A stretch of 28,440 bases of DNA from Gemmatimonadaceae bacterium. GTDB lineage: Bacteria; Gemmatimonadota; Gemmatimonadetes; Gemmatimonadales; Gemmatimonadaceae. The stretch covers positions 1-28,440 of the forward strand of contig JACMLI010000618.1 of assembly GCA_014379705.1 (NCBI GenBank). The letters are read 5' to 3'. The stretch's first letter is position 1, and the number at the start of each line of letters is the position of its first letter. Shown here piece by piece: positions 22,524 to 28,440 of this stretch. The notes under the pieces were generated by a model. It saw only the letters and a list, made by a program, of their open reading frames with translations. It did not search any database and was not told the DNA's origin. Position numbers and translations under genes: made by a program.

Positions 22524-23756
22524 CTACGGCTTCCAAGTCCCCTGAGCTACCGCCGGTACGAACTTGTCTATCCCCTTCGGCGGGAACGCCAGCGTCTTCC
22601 CCTGCTCCGCGCTCTGGTACGCCGTCATCAGCATCTTCACCACGTCGAGGCCATCGGCGAACGTGAGGCGCGCCTCCTCCTTGCCGAGGAACACGCGGCA
22701 GAAATGGCGATCCTCACCCGTGTATCCGTAGGCGATGTACTCCTCCGGCACCACCGGCATCACTCCCTGCTCCGCGTTCTGCTTCTCCACCAGGTCTTCT
22801 CCCGAGCGCCCCTTGACCTCGCGCGAGAAGAACAGCTGCAGGCCGCTGTCGAGCGAATTCCACTTCATGGAGTATTCGGGGCCGAGCAACTCCGCCGAGA
22901 GCCGGAGCCCCGCACCGATGTAGCTCCACGAGGTGGTGGCCTCGCCGATCACCTTCAGGCCTTCGGCCGTCTCGAACTCGATCATCACGGCCGCGAAGTC
23001 TTCCGAGGGCGCCTTGGTGTAGTCCGCGCCCATCGTCTTCTTGAGCTGTGCCGCATACGCCGGGCGCGTCCACTTGAGCGAGGCGATGTGACCCGTGACC
23101 TTCACCGGCCTGACCGTGGAGAGCGGCTCCCCCGGCTTGGTGAGCAGGTGCCTGACGATGAGCGCCGAGTGGCACATCATGTCGTTCAGCACGCCGCCGC
23201 CCTGCAGGTTGCCCTGCCAGAACCACGGGCCATGCGGCCCCGCATGCTCCTCGCCTGCTCTCGCAAGGTAGGGGCGCCCGGTGGTCGCGGCGCCACGCGC
23301 CCAGATCAACGCCTTCCCCGCCTCGATATGCGGGGCAAAGAGCTGGTTCTCGAGGTATCCCGTCTTCACCCCGATCGAGGCCACCAACTTCGCGACCTGC
23401 GTGGCCTCGGCCACGTTGCGGGCCAGGGGCTTCTCGCTGGCGATGCCCTTGAGCTCGCCCTTCCCGCGCTTCACCGCGTCGACGATTTCCTCCACGTTCT
23501 CGATGCGCGCGTGGTTCGGGCCGCAGAGCCAGATCGCATCGATGGCCGGGTCGGCGACCATGTCAGCAATGGTCTTGTAGGGTTTCGCCGCGCCGACATC
23601 GAGCGTGCGCGCCAGCTTCGCCGCGTCCGCCGCGTTCTTCGGGTTGGGGCTCCAGACGCCCAGCACGTCGCCTTCGCGGACGCCGCGCCAGCCCTGGATG
23701 TGGAAGCGCGTGTTGAAGCCGGATCCGATGAAGCCGACGCCGAGGGGACGGGACAT
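22524..23756 (-). CDS. Gfo/Idh/MocA-family oxidoreductase (cytoplasmic type)
   Basis: 410 residues from ATG 23754-23756. This start was chosen because the Rossmann fold begins immediately (MSRPLGVGFIGSGFNTRFHI). The frame is open upstream through 150 more bases, without a plausible signal or motif. Family marks are VWSPNPKNAADAAKL, the loop AIWLCGPNHARIENV, the catalytic-lysine motif ASEKPLARNVAEATQV, and GGGVLNDMMCHSALIVRHL in the second domain. Unlike the Gfo/Idh/MocA protein at 15697 it has no Tat signal, so it should act in the cytoplasm. The likely reaction is NAD(P)-dependent oxidation or reduction of a sugar or cyclitol. There is no Shine-Dalgarno in the C-rich bases before the ATG. 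The AroM-type gene lies 170 bases upstream on the same strand. Confidence 0.93.
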   Translation of the reverse strand: MSRPLGVGFIGSGFNTRFHIQGWRGVREGDVLGVWSPNPKNAADAAKLARTLDVGAAKPYKTIADMVADPAIDAIWLCGPNHARIENVEEIVDAVKRGKGELKGIASEKPLARNVAEATQVAKLVASIGVKTGYLENQLFAPHIEAGKALIWARGAATTGRPYLARAGEEHAGPHGPWFWQGNLQGGGVLNDMMCHSALIVRHLLTKPGEPLSTVRPVKVTGHIASLKWTRPAYAAQLKKTMGADYTKAPSEDFAAVMIEFETAEGLKVIGEATTSWSYIGAGLRLSAELLGPEYSMKWNSLDSGLQLFFSREVKGRSGEDLVEKQNAEQGVMPVVPEEYIAYGYTGEDRHFCRVFLGKEEARLTFADGLDVVKMLMTAYQSAEQGKTLAFPPKGIDKFVPAVAQGTWKP

Positions 23757-23791
23757 GGGGAAGGCCGGTAGCAGGGGTACGTGAAGCGAGC

Positions 23792-23853
23792 GTGGAGGAC
23801 CGAATCTCTCCCGCATTCCACGCCTCGTCCACCTGCGGACCACGGTCCTCCAC
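23792..23853. other. widely spaced 10-bp inverted repeat upstream of the Gfo/Idh/MocA gene
   Basis: GTGGAGGACC (23792-23801) and GGTCCTCCAC (23844-23853) are perfect inverted copies separated by 42 bases. They lie 36 bases upstream of the start codon at 23756, in the gap 23757-23926. They could be paired operator half-sites or the base of a leader hairpin on the - strand transcript. The rest of the gap shows short CCCATCGCCCATTGCCC-type words near 23907-23922. Confidence 0.45.
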
Positions 23854-23926
23854 ATCATGCCGAGCCCGGCACGCCAGCGTATTCGATTTCGGAACCCTGT
23901 CCCCACCCATCGCCCATTGCCCGGCC

Positions 23927-24625
23927 CTATCTCATCGACAGCATCTCCCCCGCCGCCCGTGCGGCCACGTCCTGCGCCGTGATCACCGGCTTCCCGCAGC
24001 GCCGGGCGAACTCCTCGGCGTTCGCCACCTCGTGGCCGAGGCCGTCGAGCACCACCACGTCCACGTCGGCTTCACGCATGGCCAGGCTCGCGCGCATGAT
24101 CTCCACGTGGCGCGAGGGCGAGGCCCACGCCACGGCCGGATGAAAGCCATCGATAAGCCACTTCGTCGCCGCCCCGCGCGCCTCCCCCTCCACCGGCGTC
24201 ACGATCCCCACCTTCTTCCGCGGGCTCATCGCCGCGACCTCGCGCGAGAGAATGCGCCCGGGCAACAACACGGGGACGTCACATCGACATGGGGGAAACT
24301 CCCCCGCATAAGCCACCACGACGAGGCGCGCGTACTCATCGGCGAACTCGCGCGCGATCCGCTCCACGATGGGATGCAACCACTCGAGCCCCACCACCCG
24401 CGTCGACCCGTCGGTCAGGCGCACCAGCACCGGGGCCTCGGTGCGTCGACGGGCAAGGTCGGAAATCTCGTGCGCCTCGTACCCATCGAGCGCGCCGCGA
24501 ACACGCACGCGCGCGTCCGGGGCCGCGGCGCTGAACGCGCGCTCGAGGTCCGCCCGCGGTGACTGGCCGAGCACGATCACGCCAAGGATCGGCGCGCGGT
24601 ACCGACTCTGGTTCTCGATCTTCAC
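23927..24625 (-). CDS. AroM-family protein
   Basis: 232 residues starting at GTG 24623-24625; no better ATG exists near the conserved N-terminus. The family is recognised from the opening YRAPILGVIVLGQSPRADLE, followed by the ALDGY segment and VLVRLTDGSTRVVGLEWLHP. It also has RLVVVAYAGEFPP, KKVGIVTPVEGEARGA and the closing ADVDVVVLDGLGHEV. AroM proteins have no established reaction. The fold resembles Asp/Glu racemase-like two-domain proteins, and relatives elsewhere often neighbour peptidases or amidohydrolases (recollection, to be checked). No signal peptide, so cytoplasmic. It starts only 24 bases after the YtcJ-type amidohydrolase stop, so the two are very likely co-transcribed and may act on the same compound. 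Confidence 0.88.
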   Translation of the reverse strand: MKIENQSRYRAPILGVIVLGQSPRADLERAFSAAAPDARVRVRGALDGYEAHEISDLARRRTEAPVLVRLTDGSTRVVGLEWLHPIVERIAREFADEYARLVVVAYAGEFPPCRCDVPVLLPGRILSREVAAMSPRKKVGIVTPVEGEARGAATKWLIDGFHPAVAWASPSRHVEIMRASLAMREADVDVVVLDGLGHEVANAEEFARRCGKPVITAQDVAARAAGEMLSMR

Positions 24626-24649
24626 GCGGCGGACGGCTCGCCGGACGAC

Positions 24650-26368
24650 TCAGGCCTCAAACGTCGCCTTGCCTCCCGCCACGGTGCGCACGACCCGGAT
24701 GTCCTTGATGGTGTTGGGGTCGACGTCGGCCGGCGAGCGCTCGAGCATGACGAAATCGGCGTACTTGCCTGCCGTGATCGACCCCTTGGTCTTCTCTTCG
24801 TGCGACGCGTACGCCCCGTTGATCGTGGCGACCGTGAGCGCCTCGTTCACCGTGATCTTCTGGTTCGGACCCCACTCGCGTCCGCGAAAGTCGCGCCGCG
24901 TGACCATGCTCTGGATGGCCATCAGCGGTTCGAAGGGCCCTGGTCCGTAGTCGGAAGCACCCGGCGCACGGATCCCGGCGTCGAGGAAGGAGCGATGCGC
25001 GAAGAACGAGCGGAGCTTCTCGTCGCCGTACTGCGACCACTTCTCTCCGTGATAGTACACGTAGGTCCAGAAGGGCGTCGGAATCGTTCCGGTCGCCTTG
25101 ATCCGCGAGATCAGCGACGGGTTCACCTGCGTGCAGTGCTCGATGCGGTACCGCCGGTCGGCCTGCGGCATCGTCTTGTGGACCCGCTCGTAGGCGAGGA
25201 GCACCATGTCGATGGCCACGTCGCCGTTGGCATGGATACCGATCTGCCAGTTGTTGCGTTGCGCGTCGTCGACCGCGGCGTAGATGTCGTCCTGCGACAT
25301 CGTGAGGAGGCCGTAGTCGTTCGTGCCAACGTAGGGCGTGCTCATACGCATCGTCCGTTCCGATGCCGACCCGTCGGCGGAGTACTTCACGCCACCGACG
25401 CGCAGCCACTCGTCCCCGAAGCCCGTGTACACGCCGGCATCGCGCAGTTGGGCATAGGCGCCCCCGCGAATCATCATGTACGCGCGGTGCCGCAGGTCAC
25501 CGGCCCGGTACACGTCCTCGTATGCCCGGATCTTTTCCTGGTTCGTCCCCGCGTCGTGTACGCTCGTCAGGCCGACCTTCGCGAACTCCTGCGAGATGTG
25601 CCGCATGCCCTGGCGGGCGCGCTCGCGCTCCTCCGCCGGGGAGAATTTCGCGCGGACGCCCACGGGTGCGAATTTCCCCCGGGCAAGTTCCGCCGCCCGT
25701 CCGGTGAGCTCACCGCTCTCGTCGCGGAAGAATCGGCCGTGCTCCGGGTCGGGCGTCGCCCGCGTGATGCCGGCGAGCTCCAGTGCGCGGGAGTTGTACC
25801 AGCTCGTGTGGCCGCCCCGATGGTTCACCGACACCGGGTTGCGTGGAGCAATGTCGTCGAGGTGCTGGCGCGTGAGGGTGACGTCGAGCTTGGTGTCGTC
25901 GAACATGAAGGCGTCGACCCACATGTCCGGCGGCACCTGCGCAATACGCTTCAAGAGGTTCGCCCTCAACTCCGCCACCGTCCGCACGTTGGCGTTCACG
26001 CCGAACAGCTCGTTCACCCCGCTCGGATGGCAATGGCAATCGATGAATCCGGGGGCGATGAACATGCCACCCGCGTCGATGACGCGCGTCCGCGCCGTCG
26101 CGAGGTTGCGAATGTCAGACGTGCGCCCGACTGCGAGGAAGCGACCATCCTTCACCGCGAAGGCCTCGGCGGTCGGCGTGGTCGCGTCCGACGTGTGGAC
26201 GCGTCCGTTCACCACCACCAGGTCCGCTTCGATGCCACTGCCGCGTGCCTGTTGCGGGGGGAGGGGCTCGGCGGCAAGCGATCGGCCGAAGGGCGCGCGC
26301 ACCAGCGTGGCCGCCCCGGCCAGGAGGGCGCTGAGTGTGAGGAACTCCTTGCGCGTCTGCCGAGCCAT
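24650..26368 (-). CDS. exported YtcJ-type amidohydrolase
   Basis: 572 residues from ATG 26366-26368, with a ribosome site GGAG about 7 bases upstream; an in-frame TTG at 26380 is less likely. The N-terminus MARQTRKEFLTLSALLAGAA looks like a Tat signal in which the second arginine is replaced by lysine (TRKEFL), so export route is uncertain. The amidohydrolase_3 fold is supported by DLVVVNGRVHTSDATTPTAE, the metal motif H112-C-H114 (PGFIDCHCHPSG), VSVNHRGGHTSWYNSRALEL and GGVKYSADGS. It continues with IGIHANGDVAIDM, RIEHCTQVNP and the closing GSITAGKYADFVMLERSP. YtcJ/AepA relatives are exoenzyme-regulation proteins or amidases with poorly known substrates. It heads an operon with AroM and is divergent from the serine hydrolase gene. 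Confidence 0.93.
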   Translation of the reverse strand: MARQTRKEFLTLSALLAGAATLVRAPFGRSLAAEPLPPQQARGSGIEADLVVVNGRVHTSDATTPTAEAFAVKDGRFLAVGRTSDIRNLATARTRVIDAGGMFIAPGFIDCHCHPSGVNELFGVNANVRTVAELRANLLKRIAQVPPDMWVDAFMFDDTKLDVTLTRQHLDDIAPRNPVSVNHRGGHTSWYNSRALELAGITRATPDPEHGRFFRDESGELTGRAAELARGKFAPVGVRAKFSPAEERERARQGMRHISQEFAKVGLTSVHDAGTNQEKIRAYEDVYRAGDLRHRAYMMIRGGAYAQLRDAGVYTGFGDEWLRVGGVKYSADGSASERTMRMSTPYVGTNDYGLLTMSQDDIYAAVDDAQRNNWQIGIHANGDVAIDMVLLAYERVHKTMPQADRRYRIEHCTQVNPSLISRIKATGTIPTPFWTYVYYHGEKWSQYGDEKLRSFFAHRSFLDAGIRAPGASDYGPGPFEPLMAIQSMVTRRDFRGREWGPNQKITVNEALTVATINGAYASHEEKTKGSITAGKYADFVMLERSPADVDPNTIKDIRVVRTVAGGKATFEA

Positions 26369-26499
26369 TCGGAACTCCAAACGTGGAGGTGAGGATCCAA
26401 CTTGATGCCATCGACCCTCCGCCGCGAGCCCCGTTCGTTTGCTCCAACGCCTCGAGCCTTGCCGATGTCTTATACAGCGAACCGGAACTCCGAGCTCAC

Positions 26500-27660
26500 A
26501 TGAACCGTCGATCTGCCATCCAGGGAATGGGCGCCTCCGCCCTGCTCGCGCACCCAGCGTTGCTTCCAGGGGCTGCCGCGGTACAGGAGGACACGGGTCG
26601 GCTCTTGCGGCTCGCGAGTGTGCCCTCGTACAGCCTTGCCCTGGTCGAAGGCGAACGCATCACGACCGAGGCGCGCGGATCGAAGCGCGCCGGTGATCCC
26701 GAGCAGGTGTCCGCTGACACGGTGTACGCCGCGGCATCGCTCACCAAGGCCGTGTTTTCCTACACGTTCCTCGGCCTCGTGCACGAAGGGCTCGTGTCCC
26801 TCGACAAGCCGGTGAGCGACTACCTGCCGCTCCCGAATCCCGATGATGCGCGCTCACGCACGATCACCGCGCGTCACCTGCTGAGTCATTCCGGCGGTTG
26901 GCGCAACTGGCGTAACAACGCATCACAGGCGCTGACGGCAGACTTCGACCCTGGCTCGCGATGGTCGTACTCAGGCGAAGGCTTCTTCTTCCTGCAACGG
27001 GTGATGGAGAATCTCACGGGCAAGTCGTTCGCGCAGGTCGCCCGGGAGCGCGTGTTCACGCCGCTGGGCATGACGCGCACGAGCATGGCGGCACTCGCCG
27101 AACTGGAGCCGCACCAGGCGTCGGGACACAGCGGCCGTGGGGAGCCCACCCAGCCTTTCGGTCGTGCCACGCAACTCGAGTTGCGCCGCCTGATGGCCAG
27201 CCGGAACGCGCCGCTGGAGCATGCGCGCGTCGAGGATACGGAGCTGGCGATTCGTACCGCCGAGCCCACGTTGCCGGTGCTTCCGAACTTCCTCGCGCCT
27301 AACGCGGCGGCGAGCATGCTCACCACGGCGAACGACTTCGCCCGTTTCCTGCGCCACCTCGTGACGGCGCGCGCGGCCGGTGGCGCCCCGGCGGCGATCG
27401 TGCAGCTGATGATGACACCGCAGGTCACGTGCAACGAGGTCGTGAGCTGGGGACTTGGCGTAGGCCTCGAGCAGGTCGGCTCCACGCGGCTCGCGTGGCA
27501 ATGGGGTGACAACCCGGGGTTCAAGAACTTCTTCTGGGCAGACGCCGTGGGAGGGAAGGCGATGGCGATCTTCACCAACGGCGACCGGGGGGCACGAGTC
27601 TACGAGCGCGTTATCCGGGCACGGGATGGGAGGGACCATCCCGCATTCCTGTTTCTGTGA
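26500..27660 (+). CDS. secreted serine hydrolase, class-C beta-lactamase/esterase family
   Basis: 386 residues from ATG 26500. The start was chosen because a signal-like N-terminus follows (MNRRSAIQGMGASALLAHPA, then LLPGAAAV, with a possible Tat RR). An upstream in-frame extension of 39 codons is rejected. The penicillin-recognising fold is shown by the nucleophile motif S80-L-T-K83 (AAASLTKAVF), LLSHSGGW, and the second motif Y157-S-G (RWSYSGEG), then FFFLQRVMENLTGKSF and FTPLGMTRTSM. The third motif, normally K/H-x-G, is replaced by a Trp-rich WQWGDNPG. Loss of the lysine in motif three makes an esterase or D-amino-acid peptidase more likely than antibiotic resistance (inference). The divergent gap 26369-26499 to the amidohydrolase suggests a shared control region. 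Confidence 0.92.
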   Translation: MNRRSAIQGMGASALLAHPALLPGAAAVQEDTGRLLRLASVPSYSLALVEGERITTEARGSKRAGDPEQVSADTVYAAASLTKAVFSYTFLGLVHEGLVSLDKPVSDYLPLPNPDDARSRTITARHLLSHSGGWRNWRNNASQALTADFDPGSRWSYSGEGFFFLQRVMENLTGKSFAQVARERVFTPLGMTRTSMAALAELEPHQASGHSGRGEPTQPFGRATQLELRRLMASRNAPLEHARVEDTELAIRTAEPTLPVLPNFLAPNAAASMLTTANDFARFLRHLVTARAAGGAPAAIVQLMMTPQVTCNEVVSWGLGVGLEQVGSTRLAWQWGDNPGFKNFFWADAVGGKAMAIFTNGDRGARVYERVIRARDGRDHPAFLFL

Positions 27661-27756
27661 GAAGCACGGGAAGCACGAGAAGCACGGGAAGCACGAGAAA
27701 GGGCGTTTCACTCATGCTTCCCGTGCCTCTCTCGTGCTTCTCGTGATTCCCGTGAG
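27661..27756. repeat. long imperfect hairpin of GAAGCACGG-type units (copy B)
   Basis: The left arm begins right after the serine hydrolase stop. It is a perfect tandem of an 18-bp unit, GAAGCACGGGAAGCACGA (27661-27678 and 27679-27696), itself two 9-bp words. The right arm (27715-27756) carries the complement, for example TGCTTCCCGTGC (27715-27726), which matches GCACGGGAAGCA at 27664-27675 and again at 27682-27693. It sits in a convergent gap, ending 13 bases from the acetamidase stop. There is no T-run. It is related in arms and right flank to copy A at 22365-22500. Confidence 0.85.
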
Positions 27757-27769
27757 TCGCCCTGGCGTG

Positions 27770-28440
27770 TTACCTGCCTCGAAGCAGGTTTTTGTCGATC
27801 ATTGCGTGTACTCCCACGTTCCCATCGACCAACTGCGTCATGCGCAGGTCGACCGCAAGGCTCGTGAGCTGGTACGCTTGCGTCTGCGTCAGCTTCGCCC
27901 GCGCCATCAGGAACTGCACGGTGTTCTGCACGCAGATGCGCGTCGCCACCGTGAGGTCCTTGTCCATGCCCATCGTGATCCAGTGGGTCCGAGTCTCGCC
28001 CAGGGGCCACTCGAGCTTCATGTCCTTGCGCACGGTAAGCTGCAGGCGACCAGTGAGTGAGGTCTCGATGGCCGTGATGTCCACTTCGCCATCGCCCTGG
28101 GCGGCATGGCCATCACCGACTTCGAACAGCGCGCCGGGCACATGGATGGGGATGTACAGCGTCGTGCCGGCGACGAGTTCCTTGTTGTCAAGGTTTCCGG
28201 CGTGGATGTCCGGAGGTGCCGAGCTCACGCGGCCGCGCGCCGGAGGCGGGGCGACGCCCATGCTGCCGAAGAAGGGCGCGAGCGGGAGGGTGATTCCGTG
28301 GAAGTCCGCCGTCATCTTCCCGCGATCGAGCGGTATGATCGTCGTCGTCGGCTGTTCGCAGAGTTCTCGCATGAACCCTGCACAGCTGTTGTAGCCATAC
28401 GCGATCGGCAACCCGATCGAGAGGACCTTGACCTCGAGCA
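27770..28440 (-). CDS. acetamidase/formamidase family protein (5' end outside the window)
   Basis: The last 223 complete codons are present; the frame is open to the window edge, so the N-terminus lies beyond it. The family (FmdA/AmdA) is recognised from LPIAYGYNSCAGFM and MTADFHGITLPLAPFFGSMG. Also present are IHAGNLDNKELVAGTTLYIP and the hallmark metal/active-site segment VGDGHAAQGDGEVDITAIET, followed by KDMKLEWP and the closing LTSLAVDLRMTQLVDGNVGV. Enzymes of this family hydrolyse formamide, acetamide or short amides to ammonia and a carboxylate. Signal peptides occur in some exported relatives, but none can be judged here. It converges with the serine hydrolase gene. With the amidohydrolases nearby it suggests amide use as a carbon or nitrogen source (inference). 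Confidence 0.93.
   Translation of the reverse strand, partial: LEVKVLSIGLPIAYGYNSCAGFMRELCEQPTTTIIPLDRGKMTADFHGITLPLAPFFGSMGVAPPPARGRVSSAPPDIHAGNLDNKELVAGTTLYIPIHVPGALFEVGDGHAAQGDGEVDITAIETSLTGRLQLTVRKDMKLEWPLGETRTHWITMGMDKDLTVATRICVQNTVQFLMARAKLTQTQAYQLTSLAVDLRMTQLVDGNVGVHAMIDKNLLRGR

Larger units (their letters stand above)
1018..27305. repeat. dispersed 9-bp word GCGTTAGGC / GCCTAACGC (ten sites)
   Basis: Exact copies start at 1018, 2499, 5285, 8973, 13246, 19878 and 27297. Copies with one terminal mismatch start at 7627, 8535 and 10818. Both orientations occur on the + strand, five each. All sites except 7627 are inside real coding sequence. When the word reads GCGTTAGGC along the coding strand it encodes Ala-Leu-Gly (Thr-Leu-Gly at 10818) with the rare TTA codon. 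In the other orientation it encodes Pro-Asn-Ala. A composition-based estimate, assuming about 67% GC, gives fewer than one exact copy expected in this length. The interval given spans the first to last site; the intervening DNA is not part of the repeat. Confidence 0.8.

Noticed and set aside
24800..26392. 530-codon open frame on the + strand
   Set aside because: Entirely antisense to the YtcJ-type amidohydrolase, whose metal motifs and signal are clear.
27661..27756. CRISPR-like array
   Set aside because: Units are contiguous 9/18-bp words without spacers, in two opposed arms, and no cas gene is nearby.
1..28440. tRNA, rRNA, riboswitch, origin or prophage features
   Set aside because: I looked for tRNA-like cloverleaf words, rRNA blocks, known riboswitch cores, DnaA-box clusters and phage genes and saw none; the weak matches were within real genes.

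Overview
The window is high-GC bacterial chromosome carrying 22 protein genes. Two are cut by the window edges. I see no tRNA, rRNA, CRISPR array, integrase or transposase gene. The gene content fits Gemmatimonadota, with Acidobacteriota as the main alternative: a PadR regulator paired with a duplicated (ADOP-type) MacB/FtsX permease, a sortilin/BNR-repeat exoprotein, a 'regulatory-like domain plus TonB plug' protein, DUF1080, and many Tat or lipoprotein secreted enzymes. This assignment is inference from gene content only.

Layout. 1-5521 (+): tail of an unrecognised gene, a large secreted VPS10/BNR protein, and a secreted protein with three carboxypeptidase-regulatory-like domains and a plug-like end. 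5644-8708: an exported aldo/keto reductase (-) divergent from an AraC regulator (+), then a DinB-fold protein and an O6-alkylguanine-DNA alkyltransferase. 8715-11805 (-): PadR repressor and ADOP permease operon with a clear promoter and palindromic operator. 12025-13467 (-): M48 lipoprotein protease. 13672-17037 (+): DUF1080 hydrolase, nucleoside/sugar-type MFS transporter and Tat-exported Gfo/Idh/MocA oxidoreductase, which look like a small keto-sugar operon. 17032-23756 (-): lipoprotein esterase, alkaline-phosphatase-superfamily enzyme, glucose/sorbosone dehydrogenase, amidohydrolase and a second Gfo/Idh/MocA protein. 23927-26368 (-): AroM-family protein and a YtcJ-type amidohydrolase, divergent from a class-C-like serine hydrolase (+). 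27770-end (-): acetamidase/formamidase, truncated by the window.

Most products are predicted to be exported, so the cell appears to process sugars, amides, esters and peptides in the envelope and import the products. The three-gene unit at 13.7-17.0 kb is the most coherent pathway. The amide-directed enzymes at 23.9-28.4 kb may form a second functional neighbourhood.

The least explained signals are not genes. (1) A nine-base word, GCGTTAGGC, occurs seven times exactly and three more times with one end mismatch. Nine of the ten copies lie in coding sequence, on both strands and in two reading frames, and six of the seven TTA codons I could find lie inside it. (2) Several intergenic gaps carry elements built from degenerate 8-9 bp units, sometimes folded into long imperfect hairpins, placed 0-23 bp after a stop codon. 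(3) REP-like hairpin repeats occur at 5.6, 7.6 and 19.3-19.5 kb. No gap between genes exceeds 300 bases; the longest is 19292-19579.
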